Below are positions 41,517 to 48,623 of a DNA stretch of 54,467 nt, in pieces (the first letter of the stretch is position 1; each line of letters starts with the position of its first letter). The notes beneath the pieces were generated by a model. That model saw only the letters and a list, made by a program, of their open reading frames with translations. It was not told the origin of the DNA and did no database searches. The stretch comes from an uncultured bacterium. GTDB lineage: Bacteria > Bacillota > Clostridia > Lachnospirales > Lachnospiraceae. A program made the position numbers and the translations under genes. Location of the stretch: contig CAJMON010000012.1 in the NCBI GenBank assembly GCA_905214955.1, positions 1 to 54,467 of the forward strand. Direction: 5' to 3'.

Positions 41517-42833
41517 TTATTTCTCTTCTTCAGCCTCAGCTTCTGCCTCTGTCTCTACAGCGGCATCTGTTACCAGGTCTACTGCTGCCTGGATGGCCAG
41601 ATCACCCTTCATCTGCTCTCTCTGCTCAGCGCCGATGAGCTCTTTCAGCTTATCTGCTTCCATCTTGTAAGCTTCTGCCATCTTAGCGATCTCTTCGTCT
41701 ACTCTCTCATCAGAGATCTCGATATTTTCTGCTTTTGCAACTGCTTCAAGAACCAGGCTGTTCTCAATGCGTTTTAATGCTTCCGGACGCATCTGCTCTT
41801 TTAACTTGGAAGCATCCATGCCGGTGAACTGGAAATACTGATCCATGTTCAGGCCCTGGCTCTGCATTCTTCTTGCGAAGTCGTTGACCATGCTGCGGAT
41901 CTGGCTCTCAACCATGGGCTCCGGAATCTCCATCTCAGCGTTTGCAACGATCTTCTCGATAGCAGCGTTCTGTTTTTCATTTCTGGCTGCTTTTTCTTTT
42001 CTGTCCTGCAGTTTCTTGCGGATATCTGCTTTGTACTCTTCCAGGGTGTCAAATTCAGATACTTCCTGTGCAAACTCGTCGTCTGCTTCCGGCAGTTCTT
42101 TTACATGAATTTCATTTACTTTGCATTTAAACACAGCTGCTTTTCCAGCCAGGTCTTTTGCATGATAATCCTCCGGGAAAGTCACATTGACATCCAGCTC
42201 TTCGCCGGCTTTTGCACCTACCAGCTGATCTTCAAAGCCCGGAATGAAGCTTCCGCTTCCTACAGTCAGTTCATAGTTCTCGGATTTTCCGCCCTGGAAC
42301 GGTACGCCATCTACGCTGCCGTCAAAGTCCAGTTTGATGATATCGCCATTTTCAACGCCTCTGTCATCTACATCGATGGTTCTGGCGTTCTTTTCTCTTT
42401 CTTTGTCCAGTTCTGCCTGAACTTCTTCGTCAGTAACAGTTACTTCTTTTTTCGGAACTGCAACGCCCTTGTACTCGCCCAGAGTCACTTCCGGCTTCAG
42501 TGCTACTTCAGCGGTGAAGATGAACGGTTTGCCAGCTTCGATCTGAGTAACAGAGATTTCCGGCTGGGATACAATGTCCAGTTCACACTCAGCCAGTGCT
42601 TTGCTGTATGCTTCCGGAATCAGGCTGTTTGCTGCGTCTTCATAGAAAACTCCCTTTCCGTACATTTTTTCAATCATGGCGCGGGGTGCTTTTCCTTTAC
42701 GGAATCCCGGAAGGTTGATTCTGGATTTATTCTTCAGATAAGCCTTCTGAACTGCGTTTTCAAATTCTTCTGCAGAAGCCTCGATGGTCAGCTTCGCCAT
42801 GTTCTTTTCTAATTTTTCGACCTGTAAACTCAT
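41517..42833 (-). CDS. tig: Trigger factor (ribosome-bound chaperone and prolyl isomerase)
   Basis: The 438-aa trigger factor has the ribosome-binding tail motif GFRKGKAPR (GFRxGKxP signature) at about residue 45, the FKBP-like domain (GDIIKLDFDGSVDGVPFQGG) and the helical C-terminal chaperone arms. The C-terminus is an acidic EAEAEAEEEK tail. The frame is open to 42923, but the ATG at 42833 with AAGGAGG starts the normal MSLQVEKLEKNMAKLTI sequence. It is the first gene of the run to ysxC. Confidence 0.97.
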   Translation of the reverse strand: MSLQVEKLEKNMAKLTIEASAEEFENAVQKAYLKNKSRINLPGFRKGKAPRAMIEKMYGKGVFYEDAANSLIPEAYSKALAECELDIVSQPEISVTQIEAGKPFIFTAEVALKPEVTLGEYKGVAVPKKEVTVTDEEVQAELDKEREKNARTIDVDDRGVENGDIIKLDFDGSVDGVPFQGGKSENYELTVGSGSFIPGFEDQLVGAKAGEELDVNVTFPEDYHAKDLAGKAAVFKCKVNEIHVKELPEADDEFAQEVSEFDTLEEYKADIRKKLQDRKEKAARNEKQNAAIEKIVANAEMEIPEPMVESQIRSMVNDFARRMQSQGLNMDQYFQFTGMDASKLKEQMRPEALKRIENSLVLEAVAKAENIEISDERVDEEIAKMAEAYKMEADKLKELIGAEQREQMKGDLAIQAAVDLVTDAAVETEAEAEAEEEK

Positions 42834-42939
42834 GTTTCCCAATTCCTCCTTGATTCTTCTATGGAAACGGCCTGTCATATTTTTTCTGCCGCTGTATGGA
42901 CACGCTTTGTAGACTGTCCACACTTACAGTCATTTTAGT

Positions 42940-42948
42940 AGTATAGCA
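42940..42948 (-). promoter_or_regulatory. Extended -10 promoter of tig
   Basis: Minus strand TGCTATACT, an extended -10; no good -35 is seen 17 bp upstream. It lies in an imperfect dyad (AGTAGT...ACTACT). Confidence 0.45.
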
Positions 42949-42995
42949 CAAGCTTTCGAAAAAAGCCACTACTTTTTTCGCGTTTCTTTACTCTG

Positions 42996-43139
42996 CAATC
43001 CCAGGAAGTTCCAGTTCACAGATTCTCTGCAAACTGAAACACTCGCAGCCCTCATTTAAAGTTTTGCTTTGCAAAAGAGGGCTGCTCACACCTGAATCAC
43101 TTTCTTACGCAGCGAAACAGCAAGTGTTTCACTGCTGAT
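42996..43139 (-). repeat. MITE-like element, tandem copy 2
   Basis: It is related to 4668-4811 on the opposite strand: it shares GTGATTCAGGTGTGAG, the AGCCCTC/GAGGGCT stem with TTTTGC/GCAAAA, and the GTGAAC end. It is preceded and followed by a CTTCCTGGGATT direct repeat. Nothing else is visible between tig and this copy except the tig promoter. Confidence 0.75.
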
Positions 43140-43303
43140 TAAACAGTAATCCCAGGAAGCTCCAGTTCGCAGATTCTCTGCAAACTAAAACACTCGCAGC
43201 CCTCATTTAAAGTTTTGCTTTGCAAAAGAGGACTGCTCACACCTGAATCACTTTCTTACGCAGCGAAACAGCACTGCTGATTAAACAGTAATCCCAGGAA
43301 GCT
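43140..43303 (-). repeat. MITE-like element, tandem copy 1 fused to a gene end
   Basis: It nearly repeats 42996-43139, with a short deletion in the CAGC...TGCTGATT part. Its end (ATTACTGTTTAA) supplies the last codons and stop of the DUF975 gene, and the last codons ELPGITV plus stop are duplicated between the two copies. The unit length is about 142-148 bp. Confidence 0.75.
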
Positions 43304-44102
43304 CTGTTCTTCCAGCATAGCCCTGTTCCAGGGCACGCAGACGCAGCACTGCATAAAGTTCTGCTTTTGTCCCGGCCATGTAAGGCTGAGTCCACAAAAC
43401 ATTGGAAAGCCCTGCGGTAATGCTTCCAAGGATCTGCCAGGGAAGAAAAGAAAGCTCCAGAACAAAGGCATTCATCTTCTCTCCGTCCATCATCTGCCGG
43501 CTCAGATCAAAGACCCTTGCCTGATCCAGATAAGGATTTTCTGCTAGAATGTAAGGAACCATGTAATACTCATATCGCTTGATGATTCCCGGGATCACGA
43601 GGAGCAGGGACCATAAAAAGGTCTTCACGTTCATTAAAAATGTGGTAATCACAATATTTCCGTAATTGCCGCACTGGAAGGCATACAGGATATCGGAAAT
43701 TTTCACTTCCTGCACCTGAGCTTTTAAGAAGAAATGCTGTTCTCCCACTTCCAGAGGACTTCCCACAAAAATCTTGATCAGCAGCCCTAAAATGGAAATC
43801 AGAAATCCCATGGTCAGAAAAATCAGGCCTGTGACACTTCCGAAAAAGGTACTTACCATGCTGATGCCCTGCTGGACGATCTGGTTTTCATCCAGGGTTT
43901 CTCCGTTCAAAAGAGTTCCATAGCTGCTCTGGATGCTGGTATTGCTGCCTACGCTTGAAGAACTGCTGCTTCTGGCGCTGCCATACTGGCCTGCAAAAAT
44001 TCCCGCAATCAGACACACCACTACGGCAGGCAGATAAAATCTGCGCAGGATTTCTTTTGCCCTGCCCTTTAACTCTGCTCTGGTCCACATCATCTTGTCC
44101 AT
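43281..44102 (-). CDS. DUF975 family membrane protein
   Basis: The 273-aa protein has about five or six membrane segments and the DUF975 signature LLVIPGIIKRYEYYMVPYILAENP, followed by SRQMMDGEKMNAFVLELSFLPW and TKAELYAVLR. The N-terminal ARAELKGRAKEI-like stretch (here TRAELKGRAKEIL) is also typical. Function is unknown; the family is common in Firmicutes. It follows the DJ-1 gene by 5 bp and probably shares its transcript. Its last codons lie in a MITE-like repeat, so the C-terminal ELPGITV may not be ancestral. Confidence 0.9.
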   Translation of the reverse strand: MDKMMWTRAELKGRAKEILRRFYLPAVVVCLIAGIFAGQYGSARSSSSSSVGSNTSIQSSYGTLLNGETLDENQIVQQGISMVSTFFGSVTGLIFLTMGFLISILGLLIKIFVGSPLEVGEQHFFLKAQVQEVKISDILYAFQCGNYGNIVITTFLMNVKTFLWSLLLVIPGIIKRYEYYMVPYILAENPYLDQARVFDLSRQMMDGEKMNAFVLELSFLPWQILGSITAGLSNVLWTQPYMAGTKAELYAVLRLRALEQGYAGRTELPGITV

Positions 44103-44107
44103 CCCCT

Positions 44108-44656
44108 TTACTGTCTGTAGATGATACTGCTTCCAATCTGGGCAGCAGTCTCTTCTCCTTTGATCTGCCGGATCAGCTCCAGTCCGAAAGCAATGGCGGT
44201 TCCCATACCCCGGCTGGTGGTAATCATGCCATCCACAGCCACCTCTTCGGTTCCTGTCACAGCTCCTTTTAACTGCTCTTCAAATCCTGGATAGCAGACT
44301 GCTTTCTTTCCTTCTAACAGCCCTAAGTTTCCAAAAACACTGGGTGCTGCGCAGATAGCTGCCAGATGCACGCCCTTCTTTTCTGCTGCCAAAAGCTTCT
44401 CTTTCAGCGCCTCGCAGGCTGCCAGATGTTTTGTCCCCGGCATTCCTCCCGGAAGCACCAGATAATCTCCTATCTGCTCGGAAACTTCTGCAATTCCTAT
44501 TTCTGTCTCAATCACAATCCCATGGGAGCCTTTTGCCTGTTTTCCCTGAATGGAAACCATATGCACCGGCACTTTGGCCCTGCGCAGCAGATCTACCACG
44601 GTCAGTCCTTCTATTTCTTCAAAACCATCTGCAAAAAACACATATACTTCAGCCAT
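44108..44656 (-). CDS. DJ-1/PfpI family protein
   Basis: The 182-aa protein belongs to the ThiJ/YajL branch. The reactive cysteine is C102 in LAAICAAPSVFG, with its acidic partner E16 in FADGFEEIEGL, and YLVLPGGMPGT is the conserved loop. Relatives act as chaperones, glyoxalases or deglycases, and redox sensors; the exact activity is not readable from sequence. An AGAGGAGAAGGAAC site precedes the ATG. A TGG-TAGAAT extended -10 near 44696 may be its promoter. Confidence 0.92.
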   Translation of the reverse strand: MAEVYVFFADGFEEIEGLTVVDLLRRAKVPVHMVSIQGKQAKGSHGIVIETEIGIAEVSEQIGDYLVLPGGMPGTKHLAACEALKEKLLAAEKKGVHLAAICAAPSVFGNLGLLEGKKAVCYPGFEEQLKGAVTGTEEVAVDGMITTSRGMGTAIAFGLELIRQIKGEETAAQIGSSIIYRQ

Positions 44657-44721
44657 GTTCCTTCTCCTCTCTCGTTGTTGTCTGACTCCTGTCCTATTCT
44701 ACCAGAAATGCATAAAAAATA

Positions 44722-44887
44722 CTAGAGCGTGTTTGAAAAATGCTTTCTGTAAGATGTACGTCACAATTTGTGGAAGATTTTGTCTGAATGAGGGCGGCGT
44801 AGCGGGCTACGTCAACCGAATGAGGGCAAAATTCTACGCAAAGTGGAGCGTACAGATTGCAGGAATGATTTTTCAGACACGCACTAG
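44722..44887. repeat. MITE-like element, almost fully palindromic (166 bp)
   Basis: Ends CTAGAGCGTGTTTGAAAAAT and (inverted) CTAGTGCGTGTCTGAAAAAT differ at only two of 20 positions. The inner halves also pair (CAAAATcTTC with the GCAAAATTCT side; CGTAC twice), around a GTAGC-GGG-CTAC tip. CTAG is present at both borders. A short reading frame inside is a by-product. Confidence 0.8.
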
Positions 44888-44912
44888 AGCATGTTTGAAA
44901 AATACTCTAGTG
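44884..44912. repeat. Solo end of the 44722 element
   Basis: CTAGAGCATGTTTGAAAAAT matches the left end of the neighbouring element at 19 of 20 bases and then closes with ACTCTAG, as if a second copy had been lost. Confidence 0.65.
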
Positions 44913-44922
44913 CTTTCTCCCG

Positions 44923-44951
44923 TTTACTTTCCGGAAATGGTATGCTACACT
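44923..44951 (+). promoter_or_regulatory. Promoter of the CYTH gene
   Basis: Plus strand TTTACT, 17 bp, TACACT. It begins 11 bp after the solo repeat end. Confidence 0.6.
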
Positions 44952-44975
44952 GGTCACTGAAAGGAGCTGTCTGTT

Positions 44976-45425
44976 ATGGAAATTGAACGTAAATTTCTGA
45001 TTAAAGAACTTCCTGCCAATTTAGAGGAATTCCCTTTCCACCACATTGAGCAGGCTTATCTGTGTACCGATCCTGTTGTGCGCATCCGCCGCCAGGATGA
45101 GACCTACATTCTGACTTACAAAGGAAAAGGCATGGTCGCCAGAGAAGAATACAACCTTCCCTTAAACGAACATGCCTATCTGCATCTGAAAGAAAAAGCG
45201 GATGGAAATGTCATTACGAAAAAACGCTATCTGATCCCCCTTCCGGATAATCTGACCATTGAACTGGACGTCTTTGAAGGCGCTTTTCAGGGAATGATCC
45301 TTGCAGAAGTGGAATTTCCTGATCTGGACACTGCAAACGCTTTTGTCCCTCCTGCCTGGTTCGGGGAAGATGTCTCCATGTGCCCCGAATACCACAACAG
45401 CAATCTCAGCCGCAGAGCTTTGTAG
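44976..45425 (+). CDS. CYTH domain protein (triphosphate tunnel metalloenzyme)
   Basis: The 149-aa protein opens with the CYTH signature MEIERKFLIKELP and has RIRRQD, TYKGKG, ITKKRYLIPL and ELDVFEG strands of the eight-stranded tunnel. Members hydrolyse inorganic triphosphate or similar substrates; the bacterial role is often unknown. GAAAGGAG stands in front of the ATG. It is one of only three plus-strand genes here, and its 3' end overlaps the convergent small gene at 45406 by 20 bp. Confidence 0.92.
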   Translation: MEIERKFLIKELPANLEEFPFHHIEQAYLCTDPVVRIRRQDETYILTYKGKGMVAREEYNLPLNEHAYLHLKEKADGNVITKKRYLIPLPDNLTIELDVFEGAFQGMILAEVEFPDLDTANAFVPPAWFGEDVSMCPEYHNSNLSRRAL

Positions 45426-45630
45426 CGCGCTTCTGTTCTGCCTGCATGGCAAGCTTCAGCATTTCCTCCGGAGTAGTTCTACATACCGGTGATGTATTCC
45501 CTTTCCTTGTGGCCCACGCCTCCAGAAAGGCTGCCTGTATCCTGACTGCTCCCAGGCTTGCTGCTGCCAGCAGTTGCAGAAATACATTTCTGCTTCTGCG
45601 GTGTCTCATGCCAAACATCATAAATCTCAT
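45406..45630 (-). CDS. Small hypothetical protein, 74 aa
   Basis: I do not recognise the product (MRFMMFGMRHRRSRNVFLQL...). It has an Arg-rich start and no clear membrane segment or known motif. Support comes from the signals: a strong AAAAGGAGGGAGTAAT ribosome site and a TTGCAT, 18 bp, TAAAAT promoter just upstream. It converges on the CYTH gene and overlaps its end by 20 bp. It could also be an RNA-level antisense of that gene's 3' end. Confidence 0.5.
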   Translation of the reverse strand: MRFMMFGMRHRRSRNVFLQLLAAASLGAVRIQAAFLEAWATRKGNTSPVCRTTPEEMLKLAMQAEQKRATKLCG

Positions 45631-45650
45631 ATTACTCCCTCCTTTTCTCT

Positions 45651-45680
45651 ATTTTACCACTCTTACCTGTATTTATGCAA
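45651..45680 (-). promoter_or_regulatory. Promoter of the 74-aa gene
   Basis: Minus strand TTGCAT, 18 bp, TAAAAT, about 20 bp before the ATG at 45630. Confidence 0.55.
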
Positions 45681-45806
45681 TCTTTAGTTTTCTTTTGACT
45701 ATATTTTTGGTAATTCTGACGTAAGTTTTGACAGAAAAAATCACAGATTCTCCTTTTGCCATTTTTCGTTTTGCAAATACATTTTTTTACTTTGTTTCGT
45801 TTTTTA

Positions 45807-45835
45807 TTGAAAAATACTAAACTAAGTAGTAAGAT
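45807..45835 (+). promoter_or_regulatory. Promoter of the XRE regulator gene
   Basis: Plus strand TTGAAA, 17 bp, TAAGAT. ACTAAACTAAGTAGTAAG in the spacer is rich in CTA/TAG steps and could hold an operator. Confidence 0.6.
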
Positions 45836-45883
45836 TTCCCTTAGCATACGCATATCTCAGGGAATGAAAAATAAAGGATTGGA

Positions 45884-46144
45884 ATGAAGCAGATGAACGA
45901 GAAAAATGACAAAAACTCAAAGCATTTAAACAGATACCGTGAACTTGGCCTGACCATCGCCTACTACCGAAAACTGCGCGGAATGACCCAGCTGCAGCTG
46001 GCAGAGACTGTCAACTTAAGCCGCACCCACATCAGCACACTGGAGGCACCCAACATGCCCACTTCTCTTTCCTTAGAGAAGCTCTTTGACATTGCCGATG
46101 CTTTAAATGTTCCGGTAAAAAATCTTTTTGATTTCCGAGAGTAA
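45884..46144 (+). CDS. Small XRE-family helix-turn-helix regulator
   Basis: The 86-aa protein is essentially one Cro/C1-type HTH: LGLTIAYYRKLRGMTQLQLAETVNLSRTHISTLEAP (split here as conserved helices 2 and 3) with FDIADALNVPVKNLF after it. It has no ligand or toxin-partner domain. A second ATG lies 3 codons in. It stands alone with its own promoter and terminator. Orphan XRE proteins of this kind often control one nearby gene or themselves; the target is unknown. Confidence 0.9.
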   Translation: MKQMNEKNDKNSKHLNRYRELGLTIAYYRKLRGMTQLQLAETVNLSRTHISTLEAPNMPTSLSLEKLFDIADALNVPVKNLFDFRE

Positions 46145-46159
46145 TTCCAAAGCCACACC

Positions 46160-46213
46160 AAGGAGTACCGCAGACAGACGACTGTGTCTGTTTGAAAGCG
46201 GTACTCCTTTTTT
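46160..46213 (+). terminator. Terminator after the XRE gene
   Basis: AAGGAGTACCGC pairs with GCGGTACTCCTT, with an inner CAGACA/TGTCTG stem, and TTTTT follows on the plus strand. Confidence 0.88.
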
Positions 46214-46229
46214 ATACCCCTTTTTGTGA

Positions 46230-46295
46230 TTTCTCCTGCAGGGATGTGCCGCTTCTTTCCAGTTTTCTCTGCAGGGATGTGCCGCTCCTTTTCGG
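46230..46295. repeat. Tandem 33-bp repeat, two units and a partial third
   Basis: Units 46230-46262 and 46263-46295 share TCTGCAGGGATGTGCCGCT with small changes; a third start (TCTCCTGCGGGG) runs into the large hairpin that follows. Confidence 0.75.
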
Positions 46296-46303
46296 TCTCT
46301 CCT

Positions 46304-46493
46304 GCGGGGCGGGCTATGGTTTATGATAAGCAGATTCATTTGCAGTTTTGCGTAAGACACGCCTTGAGAGAATGCCAGCTCCCCAGCGTTCTGTTTGAGC
46401 GAAGCGAGTTAACGCTGGGAACGGAAAAGGCATTCGAAAGGTGTGGCAGCAAAACAAAAGGAATTCTGCGTTCATAACCACAGCCCGCCCCGC
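46304..46493. repeat. 190-bp imperfect palindrome (MITE-like or structured element)
   Basis: The outer arms GCGGGGCGGGCTATGGTT and AACCACAGCCCGCCCCGC are nearly perfect. Inner parts also match (GAATGCC/GGCATTC, GTTTTGC/GCAAAAC), and the tip pairs CCCCAGCGTT with AACGCTGGGA. There is no transposase, reverse transcriptase or credible ORF. It fills the gap between the XRE gene and the SGNH gene terminator. Confidence 0.75.
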
Positions 46494-46504
46494 AGTTAGA
46501 AAAT

Positions 46505-46546
46505 AAAAAAAGGCAGCAACTTCATCCTCACATGAAATCACTGCCC
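46505..46546 (-). terminator. Terminator after the SGNH hydrolase gene
   Basis: On the minus strand GGGCAGTGATTTCAT pairs with ATGAAGTTGCTGCC and is followed by seven T. Confidence 0.85.
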
Positions 46547-46552
46547 ATCTCT

Positions 46553-47629
46553 TTATTTCCAGCTGGTTTCCCGTACAGCAAATGCATAGATTTTCCGGTA
46601 AGTTGCCTGGTTATAATGCAGGCCGTCAACAGTCTGGAATCCTTTCTGTTTCAGTTCTTCATAGCAGTCCAGATACCTGTCCGGAAATGCCGCTTTCATA
46701 ATGCTGTTAAAACTCCGAATCATCTTGTTGGTCACATACCAGCTTCCTTTTTTGGACTGTATTGGATTGACTGACATGATATAGAATTTCGCGTTGGGAT
46801 ATTCCCCGATCAGCTTCTTGTACAGCCCGATGTAAGCGTATACATTGTCCACATCATTGACGCCAAAATTAAAGACCACCGTGGAATATGGATAGGATTC
46901 CAGGCGTTTTTTCAGGGTCTTCACCGCTGTTTTGGAAAACCAGACATATCCCTGGGACGACTTGGCAATGTACAGGTTCTTTCCTCCGCCGATGGTGCTT
47001 TTGAGTCCTACGGTTCTGGAATCTCCCACAAAGATCAGCCGTGCTTCTTTTTTGTCCTCTGGCGGGTCTGTCACATAGCCGTTGGCTCCCACATACTTTC
47101 CGCCCACCCAGGTATTCACCGCCATGGTACCGTCTGCTTTCAGGTAACGTCCATCAATCCAGCGGTTTTTGATCATTTTTCCGGAAGACTGTCCAAAATA
47201 ATACCAGCTGCTTCCGATCTTCGTCCAGCCTTTCGCCATAATGGCAGTAGTCTTCGGAAAATAATAGGTATTTCCATCAATCTTCTGCTTTCCAAGAAGA
47301 AGCTCTCCTGTGCGTCCTGCCCGTCTGGAAAGGAAATACCGGTTCTGCTTAAAGCTCACCCAGCCGGTTTTTACATAGCCTTCTTTGTCAAAATAATAAT
47401 ACTTTCCTTCGATCTTTAACCACACCTGTCTGGGATACCCGCCATTGGTATAGTTATACCTCTTTCCGTTTTCATCCTCAGACCACCAGCCGTACCGGAC
47501 AGCCTTTTGATCCACTGCCTGAATCAAATTAAAATCCGAAGATGCCCGCACCTTTACCGAGGGCACCAGCAGGCACAGAATCAGCAGAAGAAATCCAATA
47601 CACCCCATGATTGAACATCTTTTTCTCAT
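46553..47629 (-). CDS. Secreted SGNH/GDSL hydrolase with cell-wall-binding repeats
   Basis: The 358-aa protein has a signal peptide (CSIMGCIGFLLLILCLLVPS). About residues 45-185 hold choline-binding-type wall repeats (WLKIEGKYYYFDKEGYVKTGW, WTKIGSSWYYFGQSSGKM in part). A C-terminal SGNH esterase domain follows: Ser in FVGDSRTVG (S204), Asn in FNFGVNDVDN, and Asp/His in DGLHYN. Likely substrates are acyl groups on wall polymers or glycans at the surface (inference). An upstream ATG 8 codons earlier is in frame, but AAAAGGGGAATATT fits the ATG at 47629. It has its own promoter and terminator. Confidence 0.9.
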   Translation of the reverse strand: MRKRCSIMGCIGFLLLILCLLVPSVKVRASSDFNLIQAVDQKAVRYGWWSEDENGKRYNYTNGGYPRQVWLKIEGKYYYFDKEGYVKTGWVSFKQNRYFLSRRAGRTGELLLGKQKIDGNTYYFPKTTAIMAKGWTKIGSSWYYFGQSSGKMIKNRWIDGRYLKADGTMAVNTWVGGKYVGANGYVTDPPEDKKEARLIFVGDSRTVGLKSTIGGGKNLYIAKSSQGYVWFSKTAVKTLKKRLESYPYSTVVFNFGVNDVDNVYAYIGLYKKLIGEYPNAKFYIMSVNPIQSKKGSWYVTNKMIRSFNSIMKAAFPDRYLDCYEELKQKGFQTVDGLHYNQATYRKIYAFAVRETSWK

Positions 47630-47681
47630 AATATTCCCCTTTTCGCGTTTCATTATTACATTTTTGTTAAGTTTCTATTAC

Positions 47682-47710
47682 ATTATACCATATTTTAGAC
47701 TCTCTGGCAA
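47682..47710 (-). promoter_or_regulatory. Promoter of the SGNH hydrolase gene
   Basis: Minus strand TTGCCA, 17 bp, TATAAT, starting 7 bp after the sigG stop. Confidence 0.8.
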
Positions 47711-47716
47711 GTTTTA

Positions 47717-48493
47717 TTATCGAAGATAATATTTCAGGACTTTTAAGGCATTCTTTTCCAGCCTGCTGACCTGTGCCTGAGAAATGCCCACCTCCGCCGC
47801 CACTTCCATCTGGGTTTTTCCCTCATAAAACCGCAGCTCAATGATGTGCCGTTCCCTGTCAGACAGCTTTTTTACCGCTTCAGAAAGTGCAATGCTTTCC
47901 ACCCAGTTCTCCTCCCGGTTTTTCCGGTCACTGATCTGGTCCATGACATACAGAGTGTCTCCCCCTTCCGTGTACACCGGATCATACAGGCTCATAGGGG
48001 TCTGGATGGCATCCATGGCCTGGACAATCTCCTCCCTTGCAATACCGATTTCCGACGCAATCTCCGTAATGGTTGGCTCCTTCAAATGCTTTTTCACATA
48101 TCCTTCCCTGGCGTAAATGGCCTTATAGGCCGTATCCCGCATGGAACGGCTCACCCGGATGCTATTGTTATCCCTTAAGTACCGCCTGATCTCCCCGATA
48201 ATCATGGGAACCGCGTAAGTGGAAAACCGGACGTTTAAGGAAGCATCAAAGTTGTCAATGGCCTTCATCAGCCCGATACAGCCGATTTGAAAGAGATCAT
48301 CTGCATTTTCATTGCTTCCAGAAAACCGTTTGATCACACTGAGTACCAGCCTTAAATTTCCTTTAATATATTGTTCTCTTGCCTCTTTATCCCCTTTTTG
48401 GATTCTCTGAAACAGTTCTTCTTTTTCCTCATTGGTAAGCAGCGGCAATCTGGACGTATTGACACCGCAGATTTCTACTTTGTTGAGAGCCAT
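47717..48493 (-). CDS. sigG: Sporulation sigma factor SigG (late forespore)
   Basis: The 258-aa sigma-70 member begins with the SigG-specific MALNKVEICGVNTSRLPLLT. Region 2 has LFQIGCIGLMKAIDNFD and FSTYAVPMIIGEIRRYLRDN; region 4 has GKTQMEVAAEVGISQAQVSRLE. It directs late forespore genes after engulfment. It follows sigE (spoIIGA-sigE-sigG order as in Bacillus and Clostridia) but is separated from it by a terminator. A GCATA-type box on the minus strand near 48560 could be a forespore promoter, though its -10 is unclear. Confidence 0.98.
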   Translation of the reverse strand: MALNKVEICGVNTSRLPLLTNEEKEELFQRIQKGDKEAREQYIKGNLRLVLSVIKRFSGSNENADDLFQIGCIGLMKAIDNFDASLNVRFSTYAVPMIIGEIRRYLRDNNSIRVSRSMRDTAYKAIYAREGYVKKHLKEPTITEIASEIGIAREEIVQAMDAIQTPMSLYDPVYTEGGDTLYVMDQISDRKNREENWVESIALSEAVKKLSDRERHIIELRFYEGKTQMEVAAEVGISQAQVSRLEKNALKVLKYYLR

Positions 48494-48577
48494 TTTCCAA
48501 TCCTCCTGCTTTCACACATGATGTTCTACTGGAATGATTCTCATTTCCCATTTCAAATATGCGGTTTTTCAGAAAAT

Positions 48578-48616
48578 ATAAAAAATAAAAGCCCTTGACG
48601 TTTTCTGTCAAGGACT
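48578..48616 (-). terminator. Terminator between sigE and sigG
   Basis: GTCCTTGACA-type stem: GTCAAGG (48607-48613) pairs with CCTTGAC (48593-48599), followed on the minus strand by TTTTATTTTTTATA. Confidence 0.82.
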
Positions 48617-48623
48617 TTCGCTA

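Noticed and set aside
44550..44960. Plus-strand frame of 136 codons
   Set aside because: It runs antisense to the DJ-1 gene and through the MITE-like palindrome; no promoter or SD supports it.
45632..45853. Minus-strand frame of 73 codons rich in Lys
   Set aside because: It covers the promoters of the 74-aa gene and the XRE gene, is AT-rich and has no SD.
46230..46295. CRISPR array
   Set aside because: The 33-bp units are directly abutting with no spacers, and no cas gene is present.
46103..46360. Minus-strand frame with HPCRxN repeats
   Set aside because: The peptide repeats simply reflect the tandem 33-bp DNA repeats and the XRE terminator.
46304..46493. Retron or group II intron RNA
   Set aside because: There is a large hairpin but no reverse transcriptase gene anywhere in the window.
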